Positions 23,836 through 33,149 of a stretch of 64,000 bases of DNA are shown here, piece after piece. The DNA lies in assembly GCA_949825065.1 (NCBI GenBank), contig OX463848.1, forward strand, positions 24,336,986 through 24,400,985. The letters run 5' to 3'. Numbering within the stretch: position 1 is the stretch's first letter; each line of letters begins with the position of its first letter. A program made the position numbers and the translations under genes. The DNA comes from Odontocerum albicorne (taxonomy: Eukaryota; Arthropoda; Insecta; Trichoptera; Odontoceridae). Below the pieces are notes generated by a model. The model saw only the letters and a list, made by a program, of their open reading frames with translations, was not told the DNA's origin and did not search any database.

Positions 23836-23935
23836 AAGGTCTAGTTGGTAGGATACAGTGTTCATATACGGGGGTTGCAGGCTCGATTCCCGTTGATACC
23901 AATTTATTTAAAAAAGGATTCTACCTATGATATAT
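23836..23935 (+). mobile_element. SINE family A head
   Basis: CCAAGGTCTAGTTGGTAGGA (A box) and GCAGGCTCGATTCCCGTTGA (B box) are followed by a TTTATTTAAAAAAGGATTCT linker. The tail is missing. Confidence 0.65.
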
Positions 23936-24144
23936 TCCAAATTTTACTAAAGTAATATTTTTGGTACGTTAAAAGAGATTTCCACATGACTCATTAAACG
24001 ACATTATAATGCTACATAATACAATAAGCGATTGGTTGATTCTTCAAGCTGTCCATGGAAGGCCCGCAGTCGACTGAGGCATCACCTCTCAAAAGCCACA
24101 ATTTATTCTGTCAATCGCATGCCTTGGGTGTCGTTGGTCTTAAT

Positions 24145-24292
24145 CGAGGTGCATGGCAGCGCAGTAGCCCACTGAACTTTGTATAGAAGGTCAACAGTTC
24201 GAACCCTGCACTGTACTACTTCCTTCGAATAACACGAGCATGTGTTCTGCCTAGAAAACGTGTGGTAGAAAAATACCTATGATTTCGGTCAT
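24145..24292 (+). mobile_element. SINE family B
   Basis: CGAGGTGCATGGCAGCGCAG and ACAGTTCGAACCCTGCACTG form the tRNA-like head. The tail carries ACCTATGATTTCGGTCATAT, as in the 21.0 kb copy. It lies directly before a LINE fragment. Confidence 0.75.
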
Positions 24293-24349
24293 ATTTATTC
24301 TTAAAATAATAACAATAAAACATCAATTTTTGAACCGTTCAGTATTAAG

Positions 24350-24815
24350 ATCTGCTAAGATGATAGTCCGCAACAGCATTTTAGTAACAACTTGGATGTA
24401 TGGGAGTGAAACGTGGACGTGGATAAAGATTGAAAAAATCCGAATACAGTACCTACGTAGAAATGCGTGCACTAAGAAGAATACATGTATGAAAGACTAC
24501 GGAATCGAGTGATTACGGATGAATGTGAAATTAATGTTGATGTGTTTATTAAGACGAAGAAGAGCACTCTATGATGGTTTAGACATGTAAAATGAATGAA
24601 TGAAGAAATGCTAACAAAACAAATATGTAAGAGAAAGGCGTGGTAGAAAAAGTAAGGTTGGATTATGTAAATTGTATTTTGAAAAAAGGAAATGTAGAAA
24701 GTTTGAGAAGGTGTATGGATGTAGAAGTGGTGAAGGATGTGTATCGAGATAGGCAAGTCTGGTGCTCTATTCTCTCTGTGTACCCTGAAAAGGAAACGGC
24801 GTGATGGTATATATG
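24350..24815 (+). mobile_element. RTE-like LINE 3' end
   Basis: The plus strand reads TTWMYGSETWTWIKIEK (24390-24440), the segment after the RT domain in insect RTE-like LINEs. Degraded versions of the RNEV, RRALYDGLDM (for LRWFGHVERM) and RKAW blocks follow. It closes with AGTCTGGTGCTCTATTCTCT and a CGTGATGGTATATATG tail. Frameshifts are frequent. It immediately precedes the 114-bp tandem array. Confidence 0.75.
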
Positions 24816-25050
24816 TAAATATAATATTAAAATAGCTATGTATACGAGTATAACGCCGTTTAGACAGTACTTTTCTTCGCACTCTTACTCGGGATTCAAA
24901 GTCATTACTCGTATTATTAACATATTTAAAATATTACAAAAATAATGTAAATTTAAGTTGGAGTTGACGGATAGAAAGGTGGTGGTTGCGGCCATTAGAT
25001 TAGATATTCCCCGATGCAAACCCATTATTGTTAACAGATAAAAAATATTA

Positions 25051-26353
25051 TTGGGTGTACAAATTAGTTCGGTCCGTTTTTTTTTCGTGTTCAAAAATGC
25101 ATTTATTTCTAAACAAAATGAATGAACAGATCAATTAAAGTATTGTCCATCGCTGGCTACTACTTTTTCCCATCGCTCAGGCAATTTTCTAATTCCATCT
25201 CGAAAAAATGACTCGTCTTTTGAGGCGATCCAAGTTTGGAGCCAATTTTCGGTTTCTACGAAAGAAGTGAACCGGTGACCTGCCAAATCGTGCTGCATCC
25301 TTCGGAACCACCAGTAATCAGAAGGAGCAATGTCCGGTGAATACGGCGGGTACGGTAACACATCCCATTTGAGCGTTTCCAAATATTTTTTTACGACTTT
25401 TGCGACATGAGGCCGAGCGTTGTCATGAAGAAGAACAACTTTATCATGTCTTTGCTAGTATTCCGGCCGTTTTTCTCGCAATGCACGGCTCAAACGAATT
25501 AATTGTAGCCGATACCGATCGCCCGTAATTGAATCGCCAGGTTTCAGCACCTCATAGTAAACAACACCCCTTTAGTCCCTCCAGATACAGAGCATGATCT
25601 TCGAACCATGTATGTTCGGTTTTGGTGTTGATGTTGAGGTCGATGGCAACGATTGACCGGGCTTAGCGTAGTATTTTTTCTTCTTGGGGTTGTCGTAGAG
25701 TATCCACTTCTCATCTCCAGTTACAATCCGATGCAAAAAACCTTTTATTTGTTGCCTTTGAATCAGCTGCTCGCAAGTGAAAAACCGCCTTTCAACGTCT
25801 CTCGGTTTCAGTTCATAAGGCACCCAGTTTCCTTGTTTTTGAATCATTCCCATGGCTCTCAATCGTATGGAAACGGCTTGCTGAGTCACTCCCAATGATT
25901 CTGCAAGCTCCTCTTGCGTTTGACTCTGATCTTTTTCGAGTAATGCCTCTAATTCTTTGTCCTCGAATTTTTTTGGCTGTCCAGAGTGAGGCTTGTCTTC
26001 GACGCTGAAATCTCCATCCTTGAAACGTCGAAACCATCCCCTACATGATTTATCAGTTGGAGCAGCGTCACCATAAACTTCGACAAGCATTCGATGGGCT
26101 TCAGCTGCACTTTTATTCCAATTAAAGTAGAAAATTAAAACCTCCCGCAAATGCTGCTTGGTTAACACAAAATTCAACATTTTCAACACTGTACAAAACA
26201 AGGGTTTTGCATGAAACTCAAAGCGATGTAAACTGAATATTATTGGCAGATGTCTAACCTCTCTGAAACCGCCAAAATCGACTGTCACTGTGAACCATCC
26301 ATAACAGCCAGAGCCAGCTTTTGGAAACGGACCGAACTAATTTGTACTCCCAA
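25051..26353 (-). mobile_element. Full-length mariner, 1,303 bp, inserted in the 114-bp array
   Basis: The ends TTGGGTGTACAAATTAGTTC and, in reverse complement, TTGGGAGTACAAATTAGTTC differ at one base in 20 and continue CGGTCCGTTT. TA at 25049-25050 and 26354-26355 is the target duplication, confirmed because excision restores the exact 114-bp period of the host array. It carries one long transposase gene on the minus strand with only two stops. It is the youngest-looking mariner here. Confidence 0.95.
25131..26180 (-). pseudogene. Mariner transposase, 349 codons with two in-frame stops
   Basis: From the ATG at 26178-26180 the minus strand encodes MLNFVLTKQHLREVLIFYFN, the first HTH. RGWFRRFKDGDFSVEDKPHS, TQEELAESLGVTQQAVS (second HTH) and WVPYELKPRDVERR follow, the last being the WVPHEL-type linker. 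The catalytic domain has IVTGDEKW (first Asp), VVLLHDNARPHVA (second) and PPYSPDIAPSDYWWF (third). There are exactly 34 residues between the second and third Asp, the DD34D signature. It ends KLPERWEKVVASDGQYFN. TAA at 25572-25574 and TAG at 25455-25457 are in the same frame and both replace residues that are Gln in relatives (CIWWDQ, EYQQRH). There is no frameshift. Mariner transposases are usually about 345 residues, so nothing else is missing. Confidence 0.92.
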
Positions 26354-26660
26354 TACAAAAATAATGTAAATTTAAGTTGGAGTTTACGGATATAAAGGTG
26401 GTGGTTGCAGCCATTAGATTAGATATTCCCCGATTCAAACCCATTATTATTTACAGATTAAAAATATTACAAAATTAATGTAAATTTAAGTTGGAGTGTA
26501 CGGATAGAAAGGTGGTGGTTGCGGCCATTAGATTAGATACTCCCCGATTCAAACCCATTATTATAAACATATTAAAAATATTACAAAATTAATGTAAATT
26601 TAAGTTGGAGTGTACGGATAGAAAGGTGATGGTTGTGGCTATTAGATTAGATATTCCCCG

Positions 26661-26798
26661 AATCTGCATATGTTTAGAACAATCTATTTGGTAAGAAACC
26701 CAAAGAAAACTTACGAAGGGAAGACGACCTGCAAAGGAACCCTTGTAGATTTTCTGATATGTGATAGTAATACATTTAGCTTTAGGTGGAGTGTAGTG
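26661..26798. repeat. Downstream part of the 114-bp repeat family
   Basis: GTTTAGAACAATCTATTTGG, then TAAGAAACCCAAAGAAAACT and GAAGGGAAGACG match the reverse complement of 30832-30890. The tandem units therefore belong to a longer dispersed repeat. It ends at the hAT MITE target duplication. Confidence 0.5.
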
Positions 26799-27016
26799 CA
26801 GTGGTTTCCAAACATTATCTCATCCTATTGTGTGTGGTTTTTTACATTTCGCAATTCTGCAAGAAACTTGGTACGTCGTTGGCAATACATTGGACGGAAC
26901 AGAAACTATTTTATTATGTTATGAAAATTAAATTTATGTTAAATTTTTCACGCCTCCTTTTGCAATAGTCCGTGCCTCCCTAAGGAGGCACGGACTATTG
27001 CAAAAGGAAAACACTG
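26799..27016. mobile_element. hAT-type MITE with perfect 8-bp target duplication
   Basis: The element begins CAGTGGTTTCC and ends GGAAAACACTG. GTGTAGTG occurs exactly before (26791-26798) and after (27017-27024) it, the 8-bp duplication expected of hAT transposition. At 218 bp it has no coding capacity. It contains a perfect 25-bp-arm hairpin near its right end. Confidence 0.88.
26955..27008. repeat. Perfect inverted repeat, 25-bp arms, 4-base loop
   Basis: TCCTTTTGCAATAGTCCGTG followed by CCTCC pairs without mismatch with GGAGG CACGGACTATTGCAAAAGGA, separated only by CTAA. It lies inside the hAT MITE and may be an inverted duplication of its terminal region. Confidence 0.95.
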
Positions 27017-27384
27017 GTGTAGTGAATATATAAAATAAATAAAAAATGTATGTGTGCAAAAATATAAAACCAGTATTATGTACTGGTACGAATATGTATA
27101 TTATTCCATCTTAACAGAGCCGAGACAGTGGTGGTGCAACAGGGGAACTGTCCCCATGAGGGATATTTGAAGGGTGCCAAAATCGGAAATAAATTGGACA
27201 GATTAGAGTCCCTAGAAATTTCAAAGTCAGTACATCAGGGTGAACATCTGGAAAACACATATATTCCAAGAATCTCCCATTGCTCGCTGAGGTTGTCTCC
27301 TCTCTCCCTCCACCCACAGTCCCAAACCCGAATGTTTACCGTTAGAAGCGTGTATGTCGATACCAGTTCGAACAGAATTCAGTC

Positions 27385-27500
27385 TTGCTCGTGTTCCCCT
27401 GATGATGAGGTGAAAGCCTTGAAACCGGTAGGGTTATACCGTTACAAAAACTGGAATAAACAGTGTTTGATAAAAACAAATTACAATAATCAAAACTTAT
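27385..27500 (+). repeat. Fold-back family monomer with hammerhead-like core
   Basis: CCCCTGATGATGAGGTGAAA, then GCCTTGAAACCGGTAGGG, TTATACCGTTACAAAAACTG and AATAAACAGTGTTTGATAAA match the right arm of the inverted pair at 44927-45124. CTGATGA (27399-27405) and GAAAC (27421-27425) flank an AGGT-GAAA-GCCT hairpin, which resembles a hammerhead ribozyme stem II. Stem I is not evident. Confidence 0.7.
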
Positions 27501-27850
27501 TAAAGATCAGATTGTCAGATATGCCATTTTTTTAAATTGAACATTTGACTTCGAATAAAATCAATTTCGATATATTCGTTGATGATTTTGCCCCTCTATA
27601 AGCTCAAAAAATAAAGTTATAAATGTTTAAATTTTTAATTATCATCCGTTGATTTATATTGTGGGGTGAAACGACAATTTTTCACTTTTTTGAAAACTGA
27701 GGGAGGGGTAAGAAAGCAAAAAATCACACTTTTCAAAATAAAGGGAACTATTACAGCAATTTTATTTGTTTCGAAAAAAATGTCATCTTACTGTGGGGGC
27801 GTTTTTGGATGGTTGCCCAAAGTGCCATAATATTTCGTTCCTCCTCTGTA

Positions 27851-28038
27851 TCGTCGTGGTCTAATTGGTAAGACGCTTATCTCCCAACCCGGATTCTCAG
27901 ATTTAAAAAAAAGGATTGCAGTTAGGTTTTCACTTAGGACCTCTAACATCTTTCTGATTGGCTGGAAGATATTACCACATGACAATAAGCCCACCAGGTT
28001 GTACTGTATATAACGAAAGTGTAATGCAATACAATACA
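27851..28038 (+). mobile_element. SINE family A, nearly complete
   Basis: The head has CGTGGTCTAATTGGTAAGAC (A box), but most of the B-box segment is deleted. The linker GTTAGGTTTTCACTTAGGAC and tail GGCTGGAAGATATTACCACA, then CCACCAGGTTGTACTGTATA and AACGAAAGTGTAATGCAATA, complete it. Confidence 0.8.
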
Positions 28039-28246
28039 TCTTAATAGCGACGTAATATTTCCTCAAATATCTCGAAACAGGCAACATTAGGAGTTTTGTC
28101 CTTTTGGCGTATATATGTACATACGTCTATGTGAATCATTTAGGATATTCTTTTGACGTTGACAAAAGTGATTCGTATGCCTTTCACGTTGATTGTATTT
28201 TGTAAAAAAAACTGGTCTCTTAATATTCAATTTGAATTTTAGTATA

Positions 28247-29557
28247 CGAGGCGTATCCAGAAAGTAAGTGTACTGAGGTTCTCACGACCGGATGGATTTT
28301 ATTTTCGACATTTTGGCTACACTTCCGTGTAGCCTGACCCTTCCCCTTCGCAACGAGACCGGTTCGAGGTCAGTACGTTGAGAAGTGTCGACGCGACAAC
28401 ACGTTTCGTGAAAAATGTCAACCAATCTCCCGCCAAGTGCGAAATACGCTACTTCATCCGTTATCTCGTTTGGAAGGGAAAACCTCCGGTTGAGGTTTAT
28501 AATGAGGTGAAAACTGCATATGGTGATAAAGCTATGAATCGTACGAGTGTGTACAAGTGGTGTCGCGAGTTTAAAAACGGTCGTACGTCTGTGCATGATG
28601 ATCAGAGGAGCGGAAGACCTTCAATTGTGACTGACGAAATTGTGAAAAAAATCGAAAATGCGCTCCGTGACGATCGCAGATTGACTGTGGATGAACTTTC
28701 TGCGATGTTTCCGTAAATCTCTACTACACGAAACCATCACAGAAACTCTCGGATATCGGAAACTGTCCGCGAGGTGGGTCCCAAAACAGCTGACAGACCA
28801 ACACAAGTTGAATCACGTGGAGGCCGGGCAAGAGTTTTTGAGGCGCTGCAAACTCCATGGAGATGAATTTCTCCGCTCCATCGTTACTGGAGATAAAACT
28901 TGGGTTGCACACTACACGCCTGAAACCAAAAAGCAGTCTCAACAGTGGCGTCACACCTCTTCACCCTCCGCCAAAAAGTTCAAAACCACAATTTCAGCCA
29001 AGAAAATCATGGCATCCGTGTTTTGGGACTGTCAAGGCATAATTTTAATTGAATATATGCCTCAAGGGGAGACCATCAACTCTGCAGGATACTGTGAGAC
29101 CCTAAAAAAATTGCGGAGGGCGATTCAGAACAAGAGGAGAGACATGCTGACAAAGGGAGTCTGCCTGCTGCACGAAAATGCCAGACCACACACGGCCAAC
29201 GCCACGAAGGAACTGCTCGCCTCGTTTAAATGGGATGTCCTGAACCATCTTCTGACCTAGCACCTTCAGATTACTATCTCTTTACCTTCCTGAAGCTGCA
29301 CATGGGTGGAAAAAGGTTTTCAACCGACGAGGAGGTAAAGGAGGAGGTGGAGAAGTGGACGGAGGGGTTGGCGGGAAACTACTTCGAGGAAGGCATCAAA
29401 AAGTTGATACCCCGCTTCACCACCTGCATTGAGAGGAATGGCGACTATGTCGAAAAATAGCTTACATATGTACTACGGTAACCACGTAAATTTTTGTTTA
29501 AATAAAAAAATTGTAACCTGCAAAAATTCAGTACACTTACTTTCTGGATATGCCTCG
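28247..29557 (+). mobile_element. Full-length mariner, 1,311 bp, plus strand
   Basis: The ends CGAGGCGTATCCAGAAAGTA and, in reverse complement, CGAGGCATATCCAGAAAGTA differ at one base and continue AGTGTACTGA. TA flanks both (28245-28246 and 29558-29559). The enclosed transposase is whole in length but frameshifted. Confidence 0.92.
28415..29460 (+). pseudogene. Mariner transposase, frameshifted, second catalytic Asp is Glu
   Basis: The remnant runs in the order expected of a mariner transposase: CEIRYFIRYLVWKGKPPVEV and YKWCREFKNGRTSVHDDQRS (first HTH and linker), RRLTVDELSAMFP, then after a frameshift HETITETLGYRKLSARWVPK. The catalytic domain has IVTGDKTWVAHYTPETKKQS with the first Asp and KGVCLLHENARPHTA with Glu in place of the second Asp. 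After a further frameshift near 29245 it reads SDLAPSDYYLFTFLKLHMGG with the third Asp. It ends CIERNGDYVEK and TAG. A start at the ATG of 28415 would need one more frame change near 28430. At least two frameshifts and the Asp-to-Glu change make it inactive. Confidence 0.88.
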
Positions 29558-29559
29558 TA

Positions 29560-30078
29560 TTAGTATACATTTAGAAACAAATGCTACTAAATATGCAAAC
29601 AGTCAGAAACTATCTGATGCAGGTGCAAGTTATTCGTCAAACGAAACAAATACTTAGTAGGTAGAATGCTTATCTAAAGCATGCACTAATTTTTAAAGAA
29701 TTCGTCTATTTCATCGAGAAAGATTTAAATAAATTTTTCATTTAAATACATAGTTATGATATACGAGATCTCAAATTATTTAAAAATATAGTGACGGGCT
29801 CCGATACATTTGATAAACTACTACATAATTATAAAAAAATGTTATCGCTTCGACATTTGACATACTCAACCACTTGGAAATAAGATACAAAGAATATTTG
29901 TATGTATTAACGTATTTTATCCCTCATTTAACCTCAATATTAAATTAATTATTATTCATATTATGCGCGATAAAAAATCTAATAATTATTTATTACTAGT
30001 ATCCGAGCAAAATTATTCAATTAAAATAGTATTCAGTGCTCCGTGAGTGTTCAGTGTTGTTGGTGTTGACAAAAAAAC
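29560..30078. other. AT-rich stretch upstream of the candidate first exon
   Basis: I see no element ends or exons. The last 60 bases (CAGTGCTCCGTGAGTGTTCA, then GTGTTGTTGGTG) are less AT-rich and could be a 5' UTR of the exon that follows. Confidence 0.35.
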
Positions 30079-30193
30079 ATGAATATACAGACGAATGGTA
30101 AGGATTCGAAAGAAAGGACTCCTCTCTTACAACATAACAACGAAACGAAGAATCGAACGAAATATATTAAATATGTTTACAATCTCAAAAGTG
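30079..30193 (+). CDS. Candidate first coding exon, unknown membrane-traffic protein
   Basis: The ATG at 30079 opens 38 codons: MNIQTNGKDSKERTPLLQHN, then NETKNRTKYIKYVYNLKS. The exon stops at a near-ideal splice donor (AAAGTG then GTAAGTGAG), giving a phase-1 intron. ERTPLL fits the acidic di-leucine sorting pattern [DE]xxxL[LI], which in known proteins sits in cytosolic tails and directs endosomal or lysosomal targeting. Codon use is not repeat-like and I find no repeat family covering it. The ATG context ACAAAAAAACATG has A at -3, typical of insect starts. I do not recognise the protein and could not find the second exon within the window. Reading on past the donor gives a 115-residue frame, but its composition becomes intron-like. 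Confidence 0.4.
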
Positions 30194-30554
30194 GTAAGTG
30201 AGATGTGTTATTTTATAATGTGTGTTTTAAATCAGCTGATTGATTGTTTTGGCGGTAAATTATTTGGATTTGATATGTTGACAACTTTATCTCACTTTCT
30301 AAGAATTGACGAATACTATTCAAATTTGACTGGTAGCGTTACATTTAGAAATAACGATGGTTTGTTTAAAATATTAAATAAATGTAAAATAGGAAAATCA
30401 TTCACTATGCAACTTCCAATGACAGTCAAGATAGTATTTTGAAGGTTATGTTTATTGATCCGTCTCAGTGATTTTCAAACTTTTTTCGTTATACGACGCT
30501 CGTAGAGTATAAAGATTTTGTCACGACGCCTATCGTTACCTTTATTTCTTTACC

Positions 30555-30830
30555 ACATTGTACCAATAGGGCGGTGTATTATGATACAGCTTTTGTTGTT
30601 GCTGGTCCCGTGACGTGGAATGGTTTGTTTCTTAATTTTAGAGATATATACATATGTATATACCCATATAACCTGTCTAACTTTAGAAATAACTTGAAGA
30701 CAACCTTTTTGGCAGGTCTTATCAAATATATGATTGTATATGAGCACTACACACATATACCATACTACACCTAAAGTTGAATGTATTATTATCACATATC
30801 GGAAGATCTACAAAGGTTTCTTGGTAATTC
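30555..30830 (+). mobile_element. CR1-like LINE, C-terminal end and 3' UTR
   Basis: The frame reads RAVYYDTAFVVAGPVTWNGL, then FLNFRD and LSNFRNNLKTTFLAGL. This is the familiar end of CR1/Jockey-type reverse transcriptases (RSFAVAGPxxWNxLP...SFRxxLKTHLF). The following TCACATATCGGAAGATCTAC segment recurs at 20.2 kb as this element's 3' UTR. Everything 5' of this is missing. Confidence 0.75.
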
Positions 30831-30831
30831 G

Positions 30832-30975
30832 TCTTTCCTTGGTAAGTTTTCTACGGTTTTCTTACCAAATATGTTTTCCTGAACATGTAGAGACGCGGGA
30901 AAGTATCTAATCTAATGGCCGTAGACACTACCTTCCTATATTTACAGTCAACTTATATATTTATTTTGAAGTATG
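30832..30975 (-). repeat. Reverse copy of the 114-bp repeat family
   Basis: In reverse complement this holds GGTAGTGTCTACGGCCATTA, GATTAGATACTTTCCCGCG and GGTAAGAAAACCGTAGAAAA, matching 26520-26720. Only one unit is present. Confidence 0.65.
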
Positions 30976-30993
30976 TTTAATTTGTCATTAGAT

Positions 30994-31206
30994 GACCTCC
31001 GTGGTCTAGTTGGTAAGACGCCTGTCTCCCAGCCTGGATGTTGCGGGTTGAAATCCCTCTGGAATCCAGATTATTTTTTAAAAAATAATTCCAGTATGGT
31101 TTTCCCTTAAGGCTTCTTTAAAAGCTTTCTGGTTGGTTGGAAGAGATTGATACATGGCAATACGCCCTCTAGGTTATACTGTATACAACGAAAGTATAAT
31201 ATAATG
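30994..31206 (+). mobile_element. SINE family A, full-length copy
   Basis: GACCTCCGTGGTCTAGTTGG then TAAGACGCCTGTCTCCCAGC forms the A-box half, and TGCGGGTTGAAATCCCTCTG the B-box half, in tRNA-like spacing. A linker (CCAGTATGGTTTTCCCTTAA) and tail (TGGTTGGTTGGAAGAGATTG) follow, then GGTTATACTGTATACAACGA. This is the reference copy for the family here. Confidence 0.88.
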
Positions 31207-31379
31207 CCATAGTGGGTTCGAGTCACAAATTGGAGCACCCTTGAGGAGAGTTTACTCTCGAAACGGCGCTATTGGTGCTGTATACAACGAAAGTATAATA
31301 TAATGCTATAGTGGGTTCGAGTCACAAATTGAAGCACTCTTGAGGAGAGTTTACTCTCGAAACGGCGCTGTATAAATTA
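31182..31379 (+). repeat. Two tandem copies of a 99-bp unit overlapping the SINE tail
   Basis: TATACAACGAAAGTATAATA begins at 31182 and again at 31281. Each unit contains GTGGGTTCGAGTCACAAATT, GAGCACCCTTGAGGAGAGTT or a close variant, and TACTCTCGAAACGGCGCT. The unit begins with the last 25 bases of the SINE, so the tail was duplicated together with extra sequence. Confidence 0.85.
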
Positions 31380-31383
31380 TATA

Positions 31384-31635
31384 CAGTACCCAGCGGTAAG
31401 TAATACACATCGGGCTTAAGAAAGAGACTGTCGGCAATAATCGACTAACTTCGGCTTTGTAGAGCGTCGTCTCTGTCGCACGATGCGCTAACAGTCCGCT
31501 TGACAACGACTGACAAATCGCGACGGAACACGTGTATGAATGATAGAGACGACGCTCCACAAAGCCGAAGTTAGCCGATTATGGCTGACAGTCTCTTTCT
31601 TAAGTCCGGTGTGTATTACTTACCGCCGGGTACTG
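31384..31635. mobile_element. Fold-back MITE, about 95-bp TIRs, TA-flanked
   Basis: The left half begins CAGTACCCAGCGGTAAGTAA, and the right half in reverse complement begins CAGTACCCGGCGGTAAGTAA. The match continues through AAGAAAGAGACTGTC and ACTTCGGCTTTGT to GAGCGTCGTCTCT, about 95 bases, leaving a spacer of only some 60 bases. TA flanks both ends (31382-31383, 31636-31637). It can fold into one long hairpin. The TIR does not match any other element in the window. Confidence 0.85.
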
Positions 31636-31639
31636 TACA

Positions 31640-32620
31640 TGCATATCATCACGCCGTCTTTGTATCGAGATATAAATGAGATATATAAATTACTATTTAA
31701 TTATTATTTTTATTGAGTTTTGAATGTTTAATTTATATTACGGCTATCGCCAAAAAAACTGACGTAGCAGAGGTATGTTTCGCAACTGAAACCTGAGTTT
31801 TAGCACTCAACAAAGGACATTCATTCATCCTTTACTGATATTTAAAACTCAACCAGTTCTATATCTAAAAATTCTTATTTATAATAAACTGTCGTGAGAC
31901 AGCTTAATCAGACTCTCTTTCTCTACCGATGTAAATATATAGAGACAAGATCCTGAATGGATCTTAAATCCACGTGAGTTTATCCATATTAGTTTGTTCA
32001 AAGAATTTTTGCGCTTTGAATAAATATTGCCAGGAATTATTAAAATTTCCGTTTATTGCGAACAGATAATTAATCGAGGCGCACACTTTGAAAACATCTG
32101 ATCTGTCTAGTGCTATCTCTAGCAGGTATTTATTTACGACAATGCTTGTTATCTGTCTCTTTAAGTCGAGATTATGAAATTTTATTATAACCTACATCAA
32201 ATGTTAATTTTCTCAATCTTCACACGGATAGCTAATAAATAATTTCAACTGAAAAAATGAATAAGTAGGGATATTAAATATATTTAATGGGTAATACAAT
32301 ATCTCAAATTTAATGTAGAAATATTAAAAGGAGACATTTTACTGAAATATAAAGAATGCATTTTTTACTGTATTTTTATAAAGGGAACCATCACGCATCT
32401 TAAATTAGCTCTTGGCAGAAATAATCATACTTAAAAATATTTCGAAAAGTTTTAGTGCCTGTCATATACCATAAAGTATATGTATATACTGTCATATTTT
32501 GTTTTGAGATATAACATTTAAAAATTTAGTATCATTGATTTAAAAAAATAGCAAATTGTTTGAATTATTTTCTATAGCTGTCATCCTATTATATATATTA
32601 TAATATACCATCAATGGAAA
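31640..32620. other. AT-rich stretch, no supported features
   Basis: The first bases (ATATCATCACGCCGTCTTTG) resemble the reversed 3' end of the RTE-like LINE tail. Beyond that I see no bounded element or exon. Confidence 0.35.
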
Positions 32621-32795
32621 CTCCACAGCCTAATTGATTAGATGACTATCATATAAATCGAGGGCAGCGGGTTCGATTCCGGTCAAGTTTTCATATAAGG
32701 TCTGTTTAATATCTTTCTGGTTGGCTGGAAGATATTGCCACATGCCAATAAATCCACCAGGTTTTATTGTATACAACGAATGTGTAATACAATAG
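32621..32795 (+). mobile_element. SINE family A
   Basis: A degraded A box (CAGCCTAATTGATTAGATGA) and a good B box (GCGGGTTCGATTCCGGTCAA) precede the tail TGGTTGGCTGGAAGATATTG, then CCACCAGGTTTTATTGTATA. Part of the linker is deleted. Confidence 0.75.
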
Positions 32796-33149
32796 TTATT
32801 TCAAGCAGATATAAAAAAAATGTTTTTTTTTATTTTGATTTGAATTCAAAATTGTTATTGCTATTTTTACTTAACCTGTGATGTATATAAATTAATATAT
32901 TTAAGAAATGATGAAGTAAAAGTATTTAATGAAAGTAAAAAATTGGACACTGTATTATCTGCCTACCCCGATTGGGAAATATCGTGATGTTGGTATGTAT
33001 GTAATAATTTGATTTTGTTTTCCTCCATAACGAAACCAAAGGGGAGAGGCTATAAGATAATGAAAAATCAAACATTTTACAATGCGTTTACCGTATTTGA
33101 CGCGATTATCTTTTAACTATTTTAAACATTTGTATCAAGTCCTCTAAAG

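Larger units (their letters stand above)
24893..26660. repeat. 114-bp tandem array split by a mariner
   Basis: Units start (at AATATTACAAAA) at 24930, 25044, 26463 and 26577. The second unit is cut at 25050 by a mariner and resumes at 26354; without the mariner the period is exactly 114. Each unit contains GTAAATTTAAGTTGGAGT, GATAGAAAGGTGGTGGTTGC and GGCCATTAGATTAGATA. A single diverged relative is at 30830-30975 in reverse orientation. Confidence 0.9.

Noticed and set aside
27399..27440. Active hammerhead ribozyme
   Set aside because: The core boxes and stem II are suggestive, but stem I cannot be formed next to the would-be cleavage site; kept only as a hypothesis.
30095..30442. 115-codon plus-strand frame
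   Set aside because: It overlaps the candidate first exon in another frame and runs through the splice donor into intron-like sequence.
30467..30540. hAT left end (CAGTGATTTTCAAACTTTTT)
   Set aside because: The terminus looks right, but no matching right end or 8-bp duplication is found before the CR1-like LINE fragment.
30995..31070. Stand-alone tRNA gene
   Set aside because: A and B boxes are tRNA-like, but the acceptor arm does not pair and the sequence continues into the SINE linker and tail shared by many copies.
31351..31560. 69-codon minus-strand frame
   Set aside because: It is wholly inside the fold-back MITE and has no protein-like composition.
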